A stretch of 64,000 nt of DNA. Source: an uncultured Lachnospiraceae bacterium. Lineage in GTDB: Bacteria > Bacillota > Clostridia > Lachnospirales > Lachnospiraceae. The notes under the pieces were generated by a model, which was given only the letters and a program-made list of their open reading frames with translations, did not search any database and had not been told where the DNA came from. Location of the stretch: the NCBI GenBank assembly GCA_900550285.1, contig URRW01000006.1, positions 31,519 through 95,518 on the forward strand, read 5' to 3'. The first letter of the stretch is position 1. Each line of letters begins with the position of its first letter. Below are positions 43,672 through 51,487 of this stretch, piece after piece. The position numbers and the translations under genes are program-made.

Positions 43672-44960
43672 TCGCCAACCGGGGCGAGATCGCCGTCCGC
43701 ATCATCCGGGCGTGCAAGGAGATGGGCGTTTCGACGGTGGCGGTCTACTCCGAGGAAGATAAAAATGCGCTCCATGTGGCGCTTGCCGACCAGAGCTTCT
43801 GCATCGGAGGCGCAGAGGCGTCCGAAAGCTATCTGAAAGAAGAGCGGATCGTGAGCGCCGCCATGCTGGCGGGGGCACAGGCAATCCACCCCGGCTATGG
43901 CTTCCTTTCGGAAAACGCCCATTTTGCGCGGCTGTGCAGACAAAACGGGATCGTTTTCATCGGGCCGGAGGCAGACAGCATGGAGCGGCTCGGGGATAAG
44001 GCGGCGTTAAAGGAGCTGGCGCAGGAAGCCGGGCTTTGCACGATCCCGGGCACAAAAGCGCTTTCCGGGATCGAAGAGGCAAAGCGGGAGGCGGAACGGA
44101 TCGGCTACCCGGTCATGTTAAAGGCGTGCGCCGGAGGCGGCGGGCGGGGCATCCGCCTGATCCGGTCAAAAAAGGAGCTGGAGGACGCCTACAGACAGGC
44201 GGCAGGCGAGGCGCTTTCGGCGTTCGGGGACGGCAGCCTGTATGTGGAAAAATATATTTTCCCGGCGCGGCATGTGGAGTTCCAGATCCTTGCAGACGAA
44301 TACGGAAACGCCGTGTGCTTAGGGGACAGGGACTGCTCTTTGCAGCGCAGGAACCAGAAGCTTTTGGAGGAAACGCCTTCCCCGGCGGTGGACGCTTTGC
44401 AGCGGGAAAAAATCATGGAGCTGTGCACGAAAGCAGCCCGAAAGCTCGGCTATGTAGGCGCAGGGACACTGGAATTTTTGCTGGATGCAGAGGGCAGGTT
44501 CTGGTTTATGGAAATGAACGTACGTCTGCAGGTGGAGCACTGTGTGACGGAGATGCTGACGGGCTTTGACCTTGTGAAATGGCAGATCCGGATCGCGGCG
44601 GGCATCCCGCTGAATTTTGCGCAGAAGGACGTGCGGCTGGCAGGCTGCGCCATCGAATGCCGGATCAACGCGGGAAGCTGCGGCACGCTGAAAATGCTCC
44701 ATGTGCCGGGCGGCCCGTCCGTCCGGTTCGATACGTGCCTGATCGAAGGCACGGCGGTTTCGCCCTACTACGATCCGCTTTTGGGAAAGCTGGTCGTCTA
44801 TGCGAAAACGCGGGAGGAGACGCTGCGCAAAATGCGGGCGGCGCTGTGCGAGCTTGTGATCGAGGGCATTGCGACCAACATCGAAGAGCAGCTTGCGATC
44901 GTGGAGGACGAGCGGTTTGCGTCCGGCAGCTACGATCTGACTTTTATGGGAAACAGGTGA
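43653..44960 (+). CDS. accC: Biotin carboxylase subunit of acetyl-CoA carboxylase
   Basis: ATP-dependent biotin carboxylase, 435 residues. ATP-grasp motifs: FSKILIANRGEIAVRIIRA, AIHPGYGFLSENA, MLKACAGGGGRGIRL, GDRDCSLQRRNQKL, EFLLDAEGRFWFMEMNVRLQVEHCVTE. The ATG at 43653 overlaps fabZ by 19 bp, with ACAGGAGTGGAA as ribosome site; the longer frame is not homologous. It is slightly shorter than the usual 445-450 residues at the C terminus. Confidence 0.95.
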   Translation: MFSKILIANRGEIAVRIIRACKEMGVSTVAVYSEEDKNALHVALADQSFCIGGAEASESYLKEERIVSAAMLAGAQAIHPGYGFLSENAHFARLCRQNGIVFIGPEADSMERLGDKAALKELAQEAGLCTIPGTKALSGIEEAKREAERIGYPVMLKACAGGGGRGIRLIRSKKELEDAYRQAAGEALSAFGDGSLYVEKYIFPARHVEFQILADEYGNAVCLGDRDCSLQRRNQKLLEETPSPAVDALQREKIMELCTKAARKLGYVGAGTLEFLLDAEGRFWFMEMNVRLQVEHCVTEMLTGFDLVKWQIRIAAGIPLNFAQKDVRLAGCAIECRINAGSCGTLKMLHVPGGPSVRFDTCLIEGTAVSPYYDPLLGKLVVYAKTREETLRKMRAALCELVIEGIATNIEEQLAIVEDERFASGSYDLTFMGNR

Positions 44961-44964
44961 AAAA

Positions 44965-45822
44965 ATGGCATTGTTGAATTTTTTGAAGCCGAAAAACAAA
45001 TTGGAGGAGGGCGGGCGCAGCTTCGCCCCCGTGCAGCAGGACGACGGGGAGCCGCAGAAAAAGTGCCCCAACTGCCGCAGGGAAATGCCGCTGAGCTACC
45101 TTTGGGGCAACCGGATGGTATGCTCCTGCGGATACCATTTCAGGATGAAGGCGCGGCAGCGCATCCAGATGATCGCGGACAGGGACAGCTTTTGCGAACG
45201 GGACGCAGGCGTAAGAGGCGGCAACCCGCTGGATTTTCCGGGCTATGCAGAAAAGCTGGAAACGGTGCGCGCCGCCAGCGGCGAAACGGAGGCGGTGGTA
45301 TGCGGGACGGCGCGGATCGGCGGGACAGAATGCTGCCTGTTTGTGATGGAGCCCTATTTTATGATGGGGAGCATGGGAAGCGCCGTGGGCGAAAAGCTCA
45401 CAAGGCTGTTTGAGCACGCGGTCGAGCGCCGGCTGCCGGTCGTCGGGTTTACCGTATCGGGCGGGGCGCGGATGCAGGAGGGGCTTTTGTCCCTGATGCA
45501 GATGGCAAAAACGAGTGCGGCGGTCAAGCGCCACAGCGACGCCGGGCTTTTTTACATGGCGGTGCTGACCGATCCGACGACCGGAGGCGTGACCGCCAGC
45601 TTTGCGATGGAGGCGGACATAATCCTTGCAGAGCCGGGCGCGACGGTGGGCTTTGCGGGCGCGCGGGTGGTGGAGCAGACGACGAAAAAGCCGCTGCCCG
45701 AGGGCTTCCAGAAGGCGGAATTTGTTTTGCGGCACGGGTTTATCGATGACATTGTCAGCCGGGAGCGGCAAAAGGAATATCTGGCGCAGATGCTTTGCAT
45801 ACACAGCGGGAGGGCAGTCTGA
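44965..45822 (+). CDS. accD: Acetyl-CoA carboxylase carboxyltransferase beta subunit
   Basis: 285 residues. The N-terminal zinc ribbon is C34-P-N-C37 ... C53-S-C55; the second knuckle is CxC instead of the usual CxxC, a one-residue contraction. The carboxyltransferase core follows (FMMGSMGSAVGEKLTRLFE, VSGGARMQEG, DPTTGGVTASFA, ATVGFAGARVVEQT). The stop overlaps the accA start in TGATG, giving coupled synthesis of the alpha and beta subunits. Confidence 0.94.
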   Translation: MALLNFLKPKNKLEEGGRSFAPVQQDDGEPQKKCPNCRREMPLSYLWGNRMVCSCGYHFRMKARQRIQMIADRDSFCERDAGVRGGNPLDFPGYAEKLETVRAASGETEAVVCGTARIGGTECCLFVMEPYFMMGSMGSAVGEKLTRLFEHAVERRLPVVGFTVSGGARMQEGLLSLMQMAKTSAAVKRHSDAGLFYMAVLTDPTTGGVTASFAMEADIILAEPGATVGFAGARVVEQTTKKPLPEGFQKAEFVLRHGFIDDIVSRERQKEYLAQMLCIHSGRAV

Positions 45823-46616
45823 TGGGAACATCCTACGAGCGGGTCAGGCTTGCGCGGGACGGCAAAAGGCCGACGGGGCTTGACTATATCCAAAATATTT
45901 TTGAGAACTTTTTCGAGTTGCACGGGGACCGACGCTTCGGGGACGACGAAGCGGTGGTGGGCGGGATCGCCCTGTTAAATGAAAGCCCGGTGACGGTGAT
46001 TGCAATAGAAAAGGGGCATACGGCAAAGGAGCGCAGCAGGCGCAATTTCGGCGCGCCCATGCCGGAGGGCTACCGCAAGGCGCTGCGGCTGATGAAGCAG
46101 GCGGAAAAATTCGGCAGGCCGGTAATTTGCTTTGTGGACACGTCCGGGGCAAACTGCCAGGTCGGTGCAGAGGAGCGCGGGCAGGGGCAGGCGATCGCGG
46201 AAAACCTGATGGAGCTGTCTACCCTATGTGTGCCGGTGATCTCTGTCCTGACCGGGGAAGGCGGCAGCGGCGGGGCGCTTGCGCTGGCGGCGGCAGACCG
46301 GGTATGGATGCTGGAAAACGCGGTCTATTCGGTCATTTCCCCAGAGGGCTGCGCAAGCATCCTCTGGAAGGACGCCTCCATGGCGCAAAAGGCGGCGGAA
46401 AGCCTGAAGCTGACGGCAAAGGACGCAAAAGCCCTCGGCGTGGCGGAACGCATCCTTTCGGAAAAGGAAATCGGGAAAAAAGAATTTTATGACCGCATCA
46501 AAGGCCTGCTTGTCAAAGAGCTGGCAGGGCTTTCGACGGACGTAGACCTGGTCGGGAAACGCTATGAGCGGTTCCGCAGGATCGGGGCAGCGACGGTCAT
46601 GAAGGAGCAGGTATGA
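45822..46616 (+). CDS. accA: Acetyl-CoA carboxylase carboxyltransferase alpha subunit
   Basis: 264 residues; crotonase-like fold. Recognisable blocks: RPTGLDYIQNIFENFFELHGDR, GALALAAADRVWMLENAVYSVISPEGCASILWKD and the late AKALGVAERIL. The ATG at 45822 overlaps the accD stop; the longer in-frame extension from 45795 lies in accD. It is the last subunit of the carboxylase; the acyl-CoA synthetase start overlaps its stop in ATGA. Confidence 0.95.
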   Translation: MGTSYERVRLARDGKRPTGLDYIQNIFENFFELHGDRRFGDDEAVVGGIALLNESPVTVIAIEKGHTAKERSRRNFGAPMPEGYRKALRLMKQAEKFGRPVICFVDTSGANCQVGAEERGQGQAIAENLMELSTLCVPVISVLTGEGGSGGALALAAADRVWMLENAVYSVISPEGCASILWKDASMAQKAAESLKLTAKDAKALGVAERILSEKEIGKKEFYDRIKGLLVKELAGLSTDVDLVGKRYERFRRIGAATVMKEQV

Positions 46617-48256
46617 GCATATATCAAAATTTTTGTCGGGAGATCACCGATGAATACGGGAATCTGAAAAGGCTGACGCTGGATTATCCGGAGAATTTTA
46701 ATTTCGGCTATGACGCGGTGGACAGGATCGCGCGGGAAACGCCCGATAAGCGGGCGATCGTGTGGTGCAACGTGGAAAATGAGGAGCATATTTTTACATT
46801 TGCGGACGTAAGGGCATACAGTAACCGGATGGCGAACGTATTTTTAAAGGCGGGCATCGAAAAGGGCGACCGGGTGATGCTGATTTTAAAACGCCATTAT
46901 GAATACTGGTTTGCGGCGATTGCCCTGCATAAGCTGGGGGCGGTCATGATCCCGGCGACCCATATGCTGACCGTAAAGGATCTGGTATACCGGATCAGCG
47001 CTGCGCAGGTAAAGGCGGTCGTTTCAACGCCACAGAACGAAACGCCCAAAAAGGTGCGGGAGGCGGTCAGGCAGTCCGGACTGGACGTTAAGCTCTGGTG
47101 CGTCCAGCAGGATGCGGACGGCTTTGAAAATATGACCGCTGCAATGGAAAAACAGCCCGACCGGATGGAGCGGATCGCGACGCTTGCCACAGATCCGATG
47201 ATGCTTTATTTTACCTCGGGTACGACCGGGAATCCCAAGGGCGTGATCCATGACCACACTTATCCGCTGGCGCACATCGTCACGGCGAAATACTGGCAGC
47301 AGGCGGAGGAGGACGGGCTGCACTTTACGGTGGCGGAAACCGGCTGGGCAAAGGCTTCGTGGGGAAAAATGTACGGCCAGTGGCTTGTGGGCAGCGCCGT
47401 GATGGTCTATGATTTTGACAATTTTGACCCAAAGCAGCTTACCGCGGTGATCAACCGCTACGGCGTAACGTCCTTCTGCGCCCCGCCGACCGTCTACCGG
47501 TATCTGGTGCGCAAGGGGATCCCGGATATGCCGGGCTTAAAGCACGCTTCGACCGCCGGGGAGATGCTTTCGCCCGAGGTGTTCCGCAAATTTACCGAGC
47601 GGACAAAAATTCCCCTGTGCGAGGGCTACGGACAGACGGAGACGACGCTTCTGATGGCGAATTTCAAAGGCAGCCGGGCGGTGGAGGGCTCCATGGGGAC
47701 GCCGTCGCCCTTTTACCGGATCGCGCTTCTTGGAAAGGACGGAAAGCCGGTAAAAACGGGGGAGATCGGGGAGGTCGTCGTCATTCCGGAAAAGCCGGGC
47801 AGACAGCCGGGGATTTTTACCGGGTATCTGGGCGATGAAAAGCAGTACGAATATGTATGGCGCGGCGGCGTATACCATACGGGCGACGCCGCCTATATGG
47901 ACAAAGAGGGCAGGTACTGGTTCCACGGGCGCTTTGACGACATCATCAAAACGGGCGGCTTTCGGGTCGGGCCGTCGGAGGTGGAAAACGTCCTGATGGA
48001 GCATCCGGCAGTCATGGAATGCAGTGTGATCGGCGTGCCGGATACGCTGCGGGGACAGGCGATCAAAGCGGTGGTCGTGCCGGGGCCGGGCTATTTGCCC
48101 TCGCGGGAGCTGGAGCTTGAGGTGAAGGAGTTCTGCAACAGGAGGCTTGCGGAATATAAATGGGTGCGGATCGTGGAATTTGTGGAGGAAATGCCCAAAA
48201 CGATCAGCGGAAAGATCAGAAAAACGCTGCTGCGCCGCCAGACCACAGCATCCTGA
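46613..48256 (+). CDS. Acyl-CoA synthetase (AMP-forming, medium-chain type)
   Basis: 547 residues of the ANL superfamily. P-loop-like YFTSGTTGNPKG, the A5 motif EGYGQTET, A7 YHTGDAAYMD, A8 GRFDDIIKTGGFRVGPSEVEN and the catalytic lysine region MPKTISGKIRKTLL. The overall pattern resembles medium-chain (ACSM-like) synthetases more than acetyl-CoA synthetase. It sits at the end of the fatty acid operon, coupled to accA by ATGA. It may activate exogenous or short fatty acids; substrate length is not determined. Confidence 0.9.
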   Translation: MSIYQNFCREITDEYGNLKRLTLDYPENFNFGYDAVDRIARETPDKRAIVWCNVENEEHIFTFADVRAYSNRMANVFLKAGIEKGDRVMLILKRHYEYWFAAIALHKLGAVMIPATHMLTVKDLVYRISAAQVKAVVSTPQNETPKKVREAVRQSGLDVKLWCVQQDADGFENMTAAMEKQPDRMERIATLATDPMMLYFTSGTTGNPKGVIHDHTYPLAHIVTAKYWQQAEEDGLHFTVAETGWAKASWGKMYGQWLVGSAVMVYDFDNFDPKQLTAVINRYGVTSFCAPPTVYRYLVRKGIPDMPGLKHASTAGEMLSPEVFRKFTERTKIPLCEGYGQTETTLLMANFKGSRAVEGSMGTPSPFYRIALLGKDGKPVKTGEIGEVVVIPEKPGRQPGIFTGYLGDEKQYEYVWRGGVYHTGDAAYMDKEGRYWFHGRFDDIIKTGGFRVGPSEVENVLMEHPAVMECSVIGVPDTLRGQAIKAVVVPGPGYLPSRELELEVKEFCNRRLAEYKWVRIVEFVEEMPKTISGKIRKTLLRRQTTAS

Positions 48257-48296
48257 CGCTTTGCGGACGGGTGCGGCAAAAGGGCTGTCCAATACG

Positions 48297-48356
48297 ATGG
48301 AACGCCGCAACGTAATATGGAACGCCGCCGAATCATATAGAACGCTTCAAAATACT
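48297..48356 (+). repeat. Three 20-bp tandem repeats after the acyl-CoA synthetase
   Basis: Period of exactly 20 bp: ATGGAACGCCGC at 48297, ATGGAACGCCGC at 48317 and ATAGAACGCTTC at 48337. Non-coding, 40 bp past the stop. Confidence 0.8.
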
Positions 48357-48396
48357 GCCGTTTCCTGTCTTGTCAGAAAACGGCAGTATTTGATAT
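48351..48396 (+). terminator. Probable terminator of the fatty acid operon
   Basis: Stem AATACTGCCGTTT / AAACGGCAGTATT with a 14-nt loop. Only TTTG follows, so the U tract is short. It begins within the last copy of the preceding tandem repeat. Confidence 0.65.
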
Positions 48397-48422
48397 GATG
48401 GGATGGAATGCAGGAGGTGTAT

Positions 48423-50015
48423 ATGGGAAACGATTTAGAGGAAATTCTGGACTGTCAGGTCAGCGGGTTTCATCAGTACCGTCTGGATCCGCCCATCCAT
48501 CTGGAATATGTCAGCCGGAGCCTGTGCAGGATGACCGGGTATGAAAAGGAAGAGCTGACGGATGGGGACAGGGATCTTTACGAGCGGCTGGTGCATCCGC
48601 AGGACCGGGACGTTTACCGCAGCTTTCTAAGCGCCCTTTCCAAAAAGGAGCAGACGCTGACGTTGGAATACCGCCTGACGGCAAAGGACGGAACCGTGCG
48701 CTGGGTCAGGGACACCGGCGTGTCAAAGCGGGAAGCGGACGGAAGCGTTCTGGCAGGCTGCGTTCTGACAGACATTACGGATTTGAAAAAAGAGCAGGAG
48801 GAGTTCCGGTTTTTAAACGAGACGCTGCCCTGCGGATGTTTAAAATATACATGTGAAGCACAGCCGCGCGTCACCTATCTGAATGAGGCGATGGCGGACA
48901 TCCTGCGTTTCCCGGAAAAGGAAGAAGCGCAGGCGCAGGGGCTGTATGAGGCGAGCGTATTTTTGCTGGTCCCGATGGAGGAACGGCAAAGGTTTACGAA
49001 ATATCTGGAACGCGTCCGCGCGGCAAACGCCCCGGTGGCAGGGGAAATGACGCTTCTGCGCTGTGACGGGACGCGCGTCCGGGTGTTCGGCTGGGTCACA
49101 AAAACCACGGACGCTCAGGGAAGGGAAGAGTTCCAGAGCGTCTGCATGGACGTGACCGAACGATACCGCGCCAAAAAGAACGAGGAGGGAAAGCGGTATT
49201 TAAAGGCGCTTTCCAGAGTGTACGATAAGATTTTTGAATTTAACAAAAGCGCCAACACCGTAAAGTGCCTGTACTGCGAAAGCGGCTCCGGGTTTAAGCG
49301 GTTTGAGGGCGTTTCGATGCAGATGGACGAGGCGCTGGAAAGCTGGATCATGGATGCGGCGGCAAAGGAGGATCTGGACAGGGTGCGGGCGTTTTTTGAC
49401 GATTTTTTCCGAAAGGGAAGCGGGGAAGAGGCAGCGCTGCCGCAGATTTCCTACCGCGCGAGGTCGTCGGACGGAAAATACCGGCAGTACGACAGCATCC
49501 TGATCCCGGTGGACGGGGCGGTAAGCTTTTTTTGCTGCCGGGGCGTGCAGGAGGCGGAAGAAACAGGGCTTATGCGGACGGTAAAGATCCGCACCTTTGG
49601 CTATTTCGACGTTTTTGTGGACGAAACGCCTATCGCCTTCCGCAATGAAAAGGCGAAGGAGCTGCTGGCGCTTTTGGTGGATCGGAAAGGCGGGTATGTG
49701 TCCTCTCAGGAGGCGATCAGCTTTTTGTGGGAGGAAGACCCGGTCAATGCAGTGACGCTTTCCCGGTATCGGAAGGTTGTGCTGCGGTTGAAAAATACGC
49801 TGGAGGAATACGGCATTCTGGACGTGATCGAGACGGTGGACGGCAAGCGCCGGATCGTCCCGGAACGGATCCGGTGCGACCTGTACGAATATCTTTCCGG
49901 CAGGGAGGAGCACGCGCAGCTTTTTAAAGGAAGTTATCTGACAAACTACAGCTGGGCGGAAACGACGCTGGGCGAGCTGGCGGGATCCGCAGACTGTTTT
50001 CGGTCTGCAGACTGA
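48423..50015 (+). CDS. PAS-domain one-component regulator with C-terminal winged helix
   Basis: 530 residues. The first PAS domain (about 10-125) holds YVSRSLCRMTGYEKEEL and YRLTAKDGTVRWVRDTGV...VLTDITDLKKEQEE; a second (about 130-270) has YLNEAMADILRFPEKEE and CMDVTERYRAKK; a third, weaker one spans about 280-390. The C-terminal OmpR/SARP-like DNA-binding domain (about 395-510) is VKIRTFGYFDVFVDETPIAF, KAKELLALLVDRKGGYVSSQEA. There is no kinase or receiver domain. The ATG at 48423 has AGGAGGTG. Its stop codon lies in an 18-bp tandem repeat. It may regulate the adjacent fatty acid operon, but this is inference. Confidence 0.8.
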   Translation: MGNDLEEILDCQVSGFHQYRLDPPIHLEYVSRSLCRMTGYEKEELTDGDRDLYERLVHPQDRDVYRSFLSALSKKEQTLTLEYRLTAKDGTVRWVRDTGVSKREADGSVLAGCVLTDITDLKKEQEEFRFLNETLPCGCLKYTCEAQPRVTYLNEAMADILRFPEKEEAQAQGLYEASVFLLVPMEERQRFTKYLERVRAANAPVAGEMTLLRCDGTRVRVFGWVTKTTDAQGREEFQSVCMDVTERYRAKKNEEGKRYLKALSRVYDKIFEFNKSANTVKCLYCESGSGFKRFEGVSMQMDEALESWIMDAAAKEDLDRVRAFFDDFFRKGSGEEAALPQISYRARSSDGKYRQYDSILIPVDGAVSFFCCRGVQEAEETGLMRTVKIRTFGYFDVFVDETPIAFRNEKAKELLALLVDRKGGYVSSQEAISFLWEEDPVNAVTLSRYRKVVLRLKNTLEEYGILDVIETVDGKRRIVPERIRCDLYEYLSGREEHAQLFKGSYLTNYSWAETTLGELAGSADCFRSAD

Positions 50016-50040
50016 GAAAAGCCTGCGGACTGAAAAAGGG
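49989..50040 (+). repeat. Three 18-bp tandem repeats spanning the regulator's stop codon
   Basis: GCAGACTGTTTTCGGTCT (49989-50006), GCAGACTGAGAAAAGCCT (50007-50024), GCGGACTGAAAAAGGG (50025-50040). The TGA at 50013-50015 lies in the second copy, so the repeat defines the protein's last residues. Confidence 0.7.
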
Positions 50041-50129
50041 ACAGTTGGAAAGGCACAGGGCAGAAAACGCGCACATACAATAGAGTAAACTGTTGGAGCC
50101 GGAGAGAAGCTCCGGTCGGGGAGCTATGT

Positions 50130-50792
50130 GTGAAAACGTTTCAGAAACCCCTGTCAAAAGAGGAGGAAAGGCTTTGCATACAGGCATTGAAGGACAGCGA
50201 TGCAGGAAGAAAAAGCGAGGCGAGACGGCTCCTGATCGAGCGCAATCTGAGGCTGGTGGCGCACATCGCCAGAAAATACGGCAGCGCAGACGAGGATATG
50301 GAGGATCTGATCTCTGTCGGGACGATCGGGCTGATCAAGGCGGTGGAAACCTTTGACCCGGACAAAAAGATCCGTCTGGCGTCCTACGCGGCGCGCTGTA
50401 TCGACAACGAGCTTCTGATGCTGCTGCGCAGCCGGAAAAAAATATCGAGGGAGGTTTCCCTGTTCGAGCCGATCGGAACCGACCGGGAGGGAAACGAGAT
50501 CAGCCTGCTGGACGTGGTGGAGCAGGAGCAGCCGGATCTGGTGGAGGAAATGGAGAAAAAACGCTGTCTGGGAGCACTTCCCTGCCTGATGGCAGAAGCC
50601 CTGACAGAACGGGAATGCTGCGTGCTGACTTTGCGCTACGGCTTAAGGGACGGCAGGGAGGCGACGCAGAAGGAGGTCGGGGAGCGGCTGGGGATTTCAA
50701 GAAGCTATGTGAGCCGGATCGAGAAAAGGGCGCTTAGCAGGCTGAAGGCGGCATACGAAAGGATGGAGCGCCCGCCGGAGATGGGAAAATAA
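50130..50792 (+). CDS. sigK: RNA polymerase sigma factor, SigK-like
   Basis: Sporulation-type sigma-70 factor, 220 residues. Region 2: LIERNLRLVAHIARKYG, EDLISVGTIGLIKAVETFDPDKKIRLASYAARCIDNELLMLLR; then VSLFEPIGTDREGNEISLLDV; region 4: LTERECCVLTLRYGL, QKEVGERLGISRSYVSRIEKRAL. This pattern is that of mother-cell SigK. The gene is uninterrupted (no skin element split) and lacks the hydrophobic pro-sequence of B. subtilis pro-SigK. It starts with GTG at 50130 after GGGGAG. SigE-type assignment is less likely, given the length and start. Confidence 0.85.
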   Translation: MKTFQKPLSKEEERLCIQALKDSDAGRKSEARRLLIERNLRLVAHIARKYGSADEDMEDLISVGTIGLIKAVETFDPDKKIRLASYAARCIDNELLMLLRSRKKISREVSLFEPIGTDREGNEISLLDVVEQEQPDLVEEMEKKRCLGALPCLMAEALTERECCVLTLRYGLRDGREATQKEVGERLGISRSYVSRIEKRALSRLKAAYERMERPPEMGK

Positions 50793-50857
50793 ACCATGCA
50801 GCGCCGGCGGCAGAAGCCGTGCAGCCGCCCGGCAGCAAAAGAAAAATAAGAAAAAGA

Positions 50858-50886
50858 TTGAAAAATACCGGCGGATTGTATATAGT
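50858..50886 (+). promoter_or_regulatory. Promoter of the ECF transporter operon
   Basis: TTGAAA (50858-50863), 17-bp spacer, TATAGT (50881-50886). No recognisable riboswitch fold is seen in the 43-bp leader. Confidence 0.7.
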
Positions 50887-50929
50887 AAAGATTGTGTTTA
50901 TAAAATTTTTACATATGAGGAGGATTCTC

Positions 50930-51484
50930 ATGGACAAGAAGTTCGGTATCAAACATGTGGTAGCAATCGGTATCGGCACGGCGCTGTTCATCGTGCTGAC
51001 CAACGTACAGATTCCGCTGGGATTCATTCCCAATACGGCGATGCAGACCCGCGCGGCGGTCCTGGCATTCTTTTCCGCAGTATTCGGTCCCGTTGTAGGC
51101 GGCGCGATCGGCCTGATCGGACATGCGCTGGGCGATGCGGTATTTTACGGAAGCGTATGGTGGAGCTGGGTGTTCCCAGATGCGGTATTCGGTATCATAG
51201 TAGGTCTGTTTGCTGCAAAATACAGGGTAAAAGAAGGCAGCTTTGGTAAGAAGGAAATCATCCTGTTCAATGTCGTTCAGGTAATCGCAAATGCCGTGGC
51301 ATGGATAGTGGTCGCTCCTGTTCTGGATATCCTTATCTATGCTGAGCCTGCTAAAAAGGTATTTGCACAGGGCGTGGGAGCTACCATCGCAAACGTAATC
51401 ATCATCGGTATTCTGGGAACTCTGCTGCTGGCGGCTTATGCGAAGGTCGGCGCAAAATCCGGAAGCCTTTCAAAAGAGGACTGA
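50930..51484 (+). CDS. ECF transporter S component (UPF0397 / ECF-ribofla_trS type)
   Basis: 184-residue membrane substrate-binding subunit with about five transmembrane segments. The start FGIKHVVAIGIGTALFIVLTNVQIPLGFIPNTAMQ and VFGPVVGGAIGLIGHALGDAVFYG are typical of the UPF0397 family, annotated as riboflavin-transporter-like. The ATG at 50930 has GAGGAGG. It is followed 3 bp after its stop by the fused ATPase gene and then by the T component, so the module is complete. The actual vitamin is uncertain. Confidence 0.88.
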   Translation: MDKKFGIKHVVAIGIGTALFIVLTNVQIPLGFIPNTAMQTRAAVLAFFSAVFGPVVGGAIGLIGHALGDAVFYGSVWWSWVFPDAVFGIIVGLFAAKYRVKEGSFGKKEIILFNVVQVIANAVAWIVVAPVLDILIYAEPAKKVFAQGVGATIANVIIIGILGTLLLAAYAKVGAKSGSLSKED

Positions 51485-51487
51485 TCA

